Part shown: positions 44,498-48,941 of the stretch, in pieces | Layout of the letters: each line of letters starts with the position of its first letter | Position numbering within the stretch: position 1 is the stretch's first letter | Assembly (NCBI GenBank): GCA_964618895.1 | Contig: CAZUDO010000007.1 | Location: 1-48,941 of the forward strand | DNA: 48,941 nt | Source: CAZUDO01 sp964618895 | GTDB taxonomy: Bacteria > Desulfobacterota > Binatia > DP-6 | Direction: 5' to 3' | Made by a program: the position numbers and the translations under genes | The notes under the pieces: generated by a model | Told to the model about the DNA's origin: nothing | The model's database searches: none | Seen by the model: the letters and a program-made list of their open reading frames with translations, nothing else

Positions 44498-45505
44498 TCA
44501 GCTCCGGCCCGTGACGCGGTTGATCGCCTTCTCGAACCCGTGGTCCCACTCCATGTGCTGCCAGTCGAGACACGGCCGGCACATCGCCATGTCGCCCCAG
44601 CGGCCGGTCTGGTGCAGCTCGCGGAAGCGAGCGTACAGGGCGCCGGTCCAGATCTCCTGGATGCTCTGCTCGCGCAGATTGCCGACCACGCCGCGGTTGA
44701 ACCAGTCCTCGACGCAGAAGCGCACGTCGCCGTGGTGGTTGATGGTGACCCGCTTCCAGAACTGCGGACACGGCCAGCGCGCCAGCTTCTGGTCGAAGTA
44801 GGTCTCGGTCACGTTCACCAGGCCGAGGTCGGTGTTGAGCCCGCGCACCAGGACCTCGTCGACGTACTGGCCCCAGTAGGCCCGGAAGGCCTCGATCTCG
44901 TGGGCGGCCTCCTTCTGGTGGATGATGCTGGTCATGAGCCGGGTGGGCGAGCCCAGCTCGTTGCGGAGCGCAACCAGGCGGCGCAGGTTCTCGGTCACGA
45001 CGTCGAACTTGCCCTTCTTCCGGATCTGCTCGTAGGCATCCTTGCTGTAGGCATCCAGGCTCACATCGATCACGTCGATGGGCGCGCGCAGGAGCCGGCG
45101 CATCTTGTCGTCGGTGAGCGACATGGCGTTGGTGGTGAGGTTCACCGGCACGATGCCGGCCGCCTTGGCCTCCTCCACGAAGTCGAGGAACTGCGGGTGC
45201 AGGAGCGACTCGCCGTCGGCGGCGTAGCGGAACACCCACAGGCGATCCTTGAAGCGCGCCACCTCGTCCACGATGCGGGTGTGGACCGCCGGGTCCATGT
45301 AGATGGCCCGATAGCCGGCCGACTTCTTCATCACCGGGTGCGCGCAGTGGATGCACGCCATATCGCACACGTTGGTCACCGCGATGATGATGATGGGCGG
45401 GAACTCGGCGTGCTCGGGCTTGACGAAATCGAAGGTCCCGGGCGCTACCGGCTCGGCGGGAACGGCGTCGCCGAAGATGCCGGGGCTGGGCGCAACGTGT
45501 GCCAT
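44498..45505 (-). CDS. Radical SAM protein with SPASM-like C-terminus
   Basis: 335 residues. The cluster-binding CxxxCxxC is 'TNVCDMACIHCAHPVMKK' (Cys47, 51, 54). 'LTTNAMSLTDDKMRRLLRAP' and 'DVIDVSLDAYSKDAYEQIRK' are radical SAM barrel strands. 'HGDVRFCVEDWFNRGVVGNL' and 'MCRPCLDWQHMEW' are the auxiliary-cluster (SPASM) Cys. It carries out a radical reaction such as methylation, dehydration or epimerisation of a sugar or peptide substrate. Enzymes like this appear in glycan clusters but the reaction cannot be read from sequence. The gap to the Gfo/Idh gene is 30 bp. Confidence 0.9.
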   Translation of the reverse strand: MAHVAPSPGIFGDAVPAEPVAPGTFDFVKPEHAEFPPIIIIAVTNVCDMACIHCAHPVMKKSAGYRAIYMDPAVHTRIVDEVARFKDRLWVFRYAADGESLLHPQFLDFVEEAKAAGIVPVNLTTNAMSLTDDKMRRLLRAPIDVIDVSLDAYSKDAYEQIRKKGKFDVVTENLRRLVALRNELGSPTRLMTSIIHQKEAAHEIEAFRAYWGQYVDEVLVRGLNTDLGLVNVTETYFDQKLARWPCPQFWKRVTINHHGDVRFCVEDWFNRGVVGNLREQSIQEIWTGALYARFRELHQTGRWGDMAMCRPCLDWQHMEWDHGFEKAINRVTGRS

Positions 45506-45519
45506 GGGCCGGGGACAGA

Positions 45520-47421
45520 CTACCCCAGCTTGAGGGGTTCCTGGCAAGGGGGACCCGCCACCCGACAACGCGGTGCGGATCGCCGGATCGCAAGGGGCTC
45601 CGACTCGGGGGGAGCCGCTTCGGCGCGAGCGAGATATGGTGCGGGCTCGCTGGCGGCGACGAATGGCGCTCCCAGCAGCGCGGCGCCCGGCGCCTGCGCC
45701 AGCGGGCACGCCGAACGCCCGTCGCGCAGCACCGCGTAGACCGTGTAGCGATCGGCCTCCTGCGGTGCGACCACGAATGCCATCCAGAACTCCTGCTGGC
45801 GATCGACCGGGATGCCGAAGGCCGGGTGGATCGCCAGCACCGGTGCCCCGAGTCCCCGGATACGCCCGTCCCCATCGGTCACGACGACCTCTTGCGGGCG
45901 CGTCCCGGCCCCGTCGTCCCACCCATAGCCCATCAGCTGCACCGCCGGCTCCCCGCGATTCGGGATCCGTTCGGCGCGGAGGACCGATCCCCGGCAGCGC
46001 GCTGCCGGAACGATCGTGAACCGGTCCGCCAGGCGCGCCCCCGGGAGGGTCGCCATCGGGTCGGCGAAGACACTGCGCCGGGCACGGCGGAAACGTTCCG
46101 CGAGGGCGTAGATGGTCGTTGAATCGTGATCGAAGGGCGACAGCACGATGCGACCATCCCATTGGACGCCGAGCACGAGCAGGTGCGCGTGCTGGCGGAG
46201 ACCTTCCGCCTGTGCCTGCTGATAGAGACGCGCCCGGCGGAGCGCGGGGACCCCGCACAGCGCAACCGCCATCAGGGCCGCCGCGAACAGTCGTTGGCGT
46301 CCCGCGACCGCCGCGTGCAGCCCGATCATCCACACCGCTCCGATCCAGAACAGCGCCGACCAGATCGTCCAGCGTTCCATCGCGCTCATGCCCCAGGGCA
46401 AGCGGTTGAGCGCTGTGAGGGCGCCGCCCGCGACCGCGAACGCCATCAGCCCGACCGCGAACAACTCCGGCACCGAGCACGGCGCCCGTCGAACGAGGAG
46501 CCAGAGCGACCACCCCGCCAGCGCGACCAACCCGAGTGCGCCCGCCGTGATCCCCACCGCCGGAAAGCCCGCGGGATACGCACGCAGGAGGCCCCCCACC
46601 ACGAGGTTGGGCGCGATCCCGACGAAGGCCGCAACGAACGACAGCAGCGGAACACCATGCATCCGGACGAGGGAGAGGTAGTATGCGCCCGGGCTCTTGT
46701 AGCCGGTCTCGAGTCCCACGCCGTAGAGCGTCAGCGTCACCACGGCCACCAGGACGAGCCCGATCGTCACCCGCCAGGGGGCGCGCGCCACCAGCGCCAC
46801 ACCGACGATCCCCGCCCAGACCGCCAGACCCATCCCGTGGCTGAAGCTCGCGCCGACGGCCGCCAGAACGGCGAGGACGAGGAGCCCCGCCGACGGATGG
46901 CCGGCGGCCCGGCGGCCGCACATACCCGCCAGCGCTGCCACCGCGGCACAGACGAGCAGCGTTCCCTGCTCGCTTCCTTGGTTCGTCCCCCAAGGGAGAT
47001 CATGACAGGCCGCGGCCCAGAAGAGCGCGGCGCCCGCGAAGGCAAGGAGCGTGCGACGCATGTCCACGTCGGGGAGCGAACGCAACACGAGCGCCACCAC
47101 CGCGAACGCCGCCCACGTGCACCCGACCCCCACCGCGACCGGCAGGTGCATGTGCCCGCCGAAGAACGTGTAGTCGGCTGCCAGTAGCAGCAACGTCCCA
47201 GGGATGCGGTGCCCGTTCTGACTGCCGAACACCCACGTCCAGAACGGCTCCGAGAAGAAACCGTTCAAAATGCGCCAGTCATCGAGATTCGGCACCCGGT
47301 AGTGGTCGCACAGCGCCACGTAGCTGGTGTGCGCCATGAAGCCGATCGCGACAACGAGCAGACCACGGCCATACGCCCATGCCCGCCGCTCGTCCGGCGG
47401 AGGTTCAGCGGGCGACGTCAT
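45520..47421 (-). CDS. Polytopic membrane protein of the glycan operon, GT-C-like candidate
   Basis: 633 residues from ATG 47421. Roughly twelve hydrophobic segments in the first 430 residues, then a soluble C-terminal domain (~430-633) with 'VYAVLRDGRSACPLAQAPGA'. The first loop 'HYRVPNLDDWRILNGFFSEP' has adjacent Asp residues like GT-C glycosyltransferases and O-antigen polymerase-like proteins. It may polymerise or transfer the glycan made by this operon. Its stop is 15 bp before the radical SAM start. The family assignment is weak. Confidence 0.62.
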   Translation of the reverse strand: MTSPAEPPPDERRAWAYGRGLLVVAIGFMAHTSYVALCDHYRVPNLDDWRILNGFFSEPFWTWVFGSQNGHRIPGTLLLLAADYTFFGGHMHLPVAVGVGCTWAAFAVVALVLRSLPDVDMRRTLLAFAGAALFWAAACHDLPWGTNQGSEQGTLLVCAAVAALAGMCGRRAAGHPSAGLLVLAVLAAVGASFSHGMGLAVWAGIVGVALVARAPWRVTIGLVLVAVVTLTLYGVGLETGYKSPGAYYLSLVRMHGVPLLSFVAAFVGIAPNLVVGGLLRAYPAGFPAVGITAGALGLVALAGWSLWLLVRRAPCSVPELFAVGLMAFAVAGGALTALNRLPWGMSAMERWTIWSALFWIGAVWMIGLHAAVAGRQRLFAAALMAVALCGVPALRRARLYQQAQAEGLRQHAHLLVLGVQWDGRIVLSPFDHDSTTIYALAERFRRARRSVFADPMATLPGARLADRFTIVPAARCRGSVLRAERIPNRGEPAVQLMGYGWDDGAGTRPQEVVVTDGDGRIRGLGAPVLAIHPAFGIPVDRQQEFWMAFVVAPQEADRYTVYAVLRDGRSACPLAQAPGAALLGAPFVAASEPAPYLARAEAAPPESEPLAIRRSAPRCRVAGPPCQEPLKLG

Positions 47422-47521
47422 TCACGACGGATCGGCGGAGGCAGGCGCAGGACAGGCGCTCGGTCGGTCGCATCGTCGCGGAGAGTGCCCCAGTGCCCCG
47501 CCACGAGCAAGCCGCACCCTT

Positions 47522-47551
47522 TTGACACTCCACCGTGTCGAGTCCTACAAG
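47522..47551 (+). promoter_or_regulatory. Candidate promoter of the SGNH hydrolase gene, near-leaderless
   Basis: TTGACA (47522-47527, perfect) and TACAAG (47546-47551, 4 of 6) with an 18-bp spacer. Transcription would start about 9 bp past the -10, at the GTG (47560), so the mRNA would be nearly leaderless. Confidence 0.42.
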
Positions 47552-47559
47552 GCCGCGGC

Positions 47560-48815
47560 GTGCAACGCATCGGCACAGTGACGCTCTGCGCCGCGGCGAT
47601 GCTCGTGATGCTCGTCGTCGCGGAGTTGATCACCCGCGCTCTCGACGGCTTCCCCATCACGTCGGCGCTCTTGCCGCCCTACTCGAAGCGGGTCATCCGC
47701 GCCGCGATGAGGAAGCGGGCTCTGGCACCGTTGGCGGCCACCTGGGGCGTCCCACCGGACGTGGATCCCGCATGGATCGACGAGCCCCCGGCACCCATCC
47801 GCCGGCCGGCCGATCCCGATCTGCTGGCACTGCGTGCCCTGCCACGCCCGCCCCAGGTTCCCGAGTACCAGCTCTACCAGGTGTACAACGCCCGATGGAT
47901 CGACGAGTTCGCGTGCACCACCTACACCACGATCCGGCTGTTGCCCATGCCGATCCAGGTGTTCGATCCGCCCGAGCCGTCGGCCCGTCCGCCCTATCGG
48001 CATCTCGCAGGACGGACGACCCCGTTTGGCTTCACGACCAATCAGTTCGGCTTCCGCGGCGCCGACATCCCCCTCGACAAGCCTCCCGGAACGGTTCGTA
48101 TCGCGTTCGCGGGCGCGTCGACGACGGTCGGCAACGGCGCCGACCCGTTTTCCTACCCGGAGTGCGTGATTCACTGGCTCAACCGCTGGGCCGAACGGAC
48201 CGGGCAGGCCGTCCGCTTCGACGGCATCAACGCTGGCCGTGGGGGCATCACATCGACCGACACCGCGGCCATCGTGCGCGACGAGGTGCTCCCCCTGGAG
48301 CCGGACCTCGTCGTGTACTACGAGGGGGCAAACCAGTTCGTCTTTGCGGCCCCGCTCACCGACACCGGCCAGGAGGCATCGCGCTGGGCCAGAGGCAAGC
48401 CGCCGGCCACATGGGAGCGTTTCTCGGCACGGACCGCACCGTACTCGGCTCTCGTGCAGCGCATGGATCAGGCGATGCGCACCCTGGCGGCACGCGGCGG
48501 GCACGAGCCGGCGAAGCCGGCGTACGAACTCCGCTGGCCAGCGAATGTCGACGAGGCGGCGCCGGATCTCTCGCGTGCCGACTTGCCGCTGGCGCTGCCC
48601 ACGATCCTGGACGACCTCGAGCGCATGCGGACGACGATCGAACGACACGGCAGCGAGTTCGCCATCGGCTCCTTCATGATCTTGGTAGCCGACGGCCTCC
48701 GGCTCGATCCCGTCCGCCACGCATTCATCTACTCCTGGCTGAATCAGTTGTGCTGGCCGTATCGCTACCGCGACCTCCGCCGGTTCATGGACTTTCAGAA
48801 CCACCCCTTTCAAGG
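47560..48815 (+). pseudogene. SGNH hydrolase interrupted by an IS insertion
   Basis: From GTG 47560: N-terminal TM ('LCAAAMLVMLVVAELITRAL'), block I 'RIAFAGASTTVGNGADP', block II 'GINAGRGGITSTDT', and block III 'VYYEGANQFVFAAPLTD'. The C-terminus with the Asp-x-x-His dyad should follow 'YRDLRRFMDFQNHPF', but here the frame passes into unlike, Gly-rich sequence and stops at 48909. The break lies at about 48805-48820, where the IS4-like element begins. Its start region and divergence from the membrane protein show it was a live gene of the same cell-surface set. Confidence 0.7.
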
Positions 48816-48941
48816 TGTCCGCCCGCGGTATAGCGCTACCCCGGGGTTGGGAGGTGGCGGATGGGGTGGGATGCGGTGGTGGCGCGGTTCCTCAAGCGGA
48901 GTCCGCTGACGGTGATGGCGCACCTGACGCTGCGGCGGGCG
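48816..48941 (+). mobile_element. Left end of an IS4-like element, truncated by the window edge
   Basis: Sequence unrelated to the SGNH gene begins near 48816 ('GGTGTCCGCCCGCGGTATAG') and contains the transposase start at 48861. The exact junction, the right end and any target duplication lie outside the window. Confidence 0.62.
48861..48941 (+). CDS. IS4-family transposase, N-terminal fragment
   Basis: 27 codons from ATG 48861: 'MGWDAVVARFLKRSPLTVMA' and 'HLTLRRA', open at the right edge. This is the typical start of one IS4-type DDE transposase group ('...RFxxxSPxxVMAxxxLxRA'). A GGGAGG ribosome site lies 5 bp upstream. The catalytic DDE residues would be further downstream, not in the window. 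Confidence 0.66.
   Translation, partial: MGWDAVVARFLKRSPLTVMAHLTLRRA

Overview
The window is about 49 kb of very GC-rich bacterial DNA. It has dense operons with 1-20 bp start/stop overlaps and frequent GTG starts. Secreted Cys-rich proteins with Thr-run linkers, sulfotransferases, an acyl-CoA dehydrogenase, a CruF-type carotenoid gene and large glycan operons point to an uncultivated environmental lineage of the Candidatus Binatota / 'deltaproteobacterial' kind. That placement is inferred from gene content; there is no rRNA or marker gene here to settle it. No tRNA, rRNA or CRISPR array was seen.

Layout. 1-1.5 kb: decayed toxin-antitoxin debris (BrnT remnant, HTH antitoxin, CopG-type remnant) and a nucleotidyltransferase. 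1.6-5.5 kb: ilvD with a quinone-oxidoreductase-like gene, facing an FAD monooxygenase. 5.5-6.6 kb: a VapBC-like PIN/AbrB pair and an orphan RHH protein. 6.7-11.6 kb: sulfotransferase, polytopic glycosyltransferase-like protein, CruF-like carotenoid hydratase and an SGNH hydrolase. 11.6-15.3 kb (minus): CPBP protease, two epimerases and a duplicated zinc-ribbon protein, all overlapping. 15.4-17.9 kb (minus): cNMP-binding protein, polysaccharide deacetylase, LbH acyltransferase. 18-23 kb: two large secreted Cys-rich/Thr-run proteins on either side of an acyl-CoA dehydrogenase. 23.4-31.2 kb: a patch rich in gene remnants (truncated GT32, VOC fragment, sulfotransferase remnant, broken alpha/beta hydrolase) mixed with intact genes (a USP with an N-terminal metal-binding motif, GH1, esterase, transaldolase). 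In its middle lies a ~0.9-kb element carrying a REP-associated HUH transposase, bounded by 24-bp inverted repeats and an 8-bp direct repeat. 31.3-36.7 kb: fatty-acid hydroxylase, ftsH, hemolysin III-like protein, ferredoxin, a small hypothetical and a PemK/RHH toxin-antitoxin pair. 36.8-47.4 kb: a nine-gene minus-strand glycan operon. 47.5-48.9 kb: an SGNH hydrolase broken by the left end of an IS4-like insertion that runs off the window.

How the genes work together. The 36.8-47.4 kb operon encodes an NDP-sugar epimerase/dehydratase, a sugar N-formyltransferase with an intact N-H-D triad, two PLP sugar aminotransferases, a GT2 glycosyltransferase, a FemAB/GNAT-methyltransferase fusion, a Gfo/Idh dehydrogenase, a radical SAM/SPASM protein and a polytopic membrane protein. 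This set fits synthesis and transfer of a rare N-formylated (di)amino sugar on a cell-surface glycan. The 11.6-17.9 kb genes look like a second envelope-glycan or lipid-modification group. The toxin-antitoxin pairs, the HUH element, the IS insertion and the remnants mark this as accessory, actively rearranging DNA.
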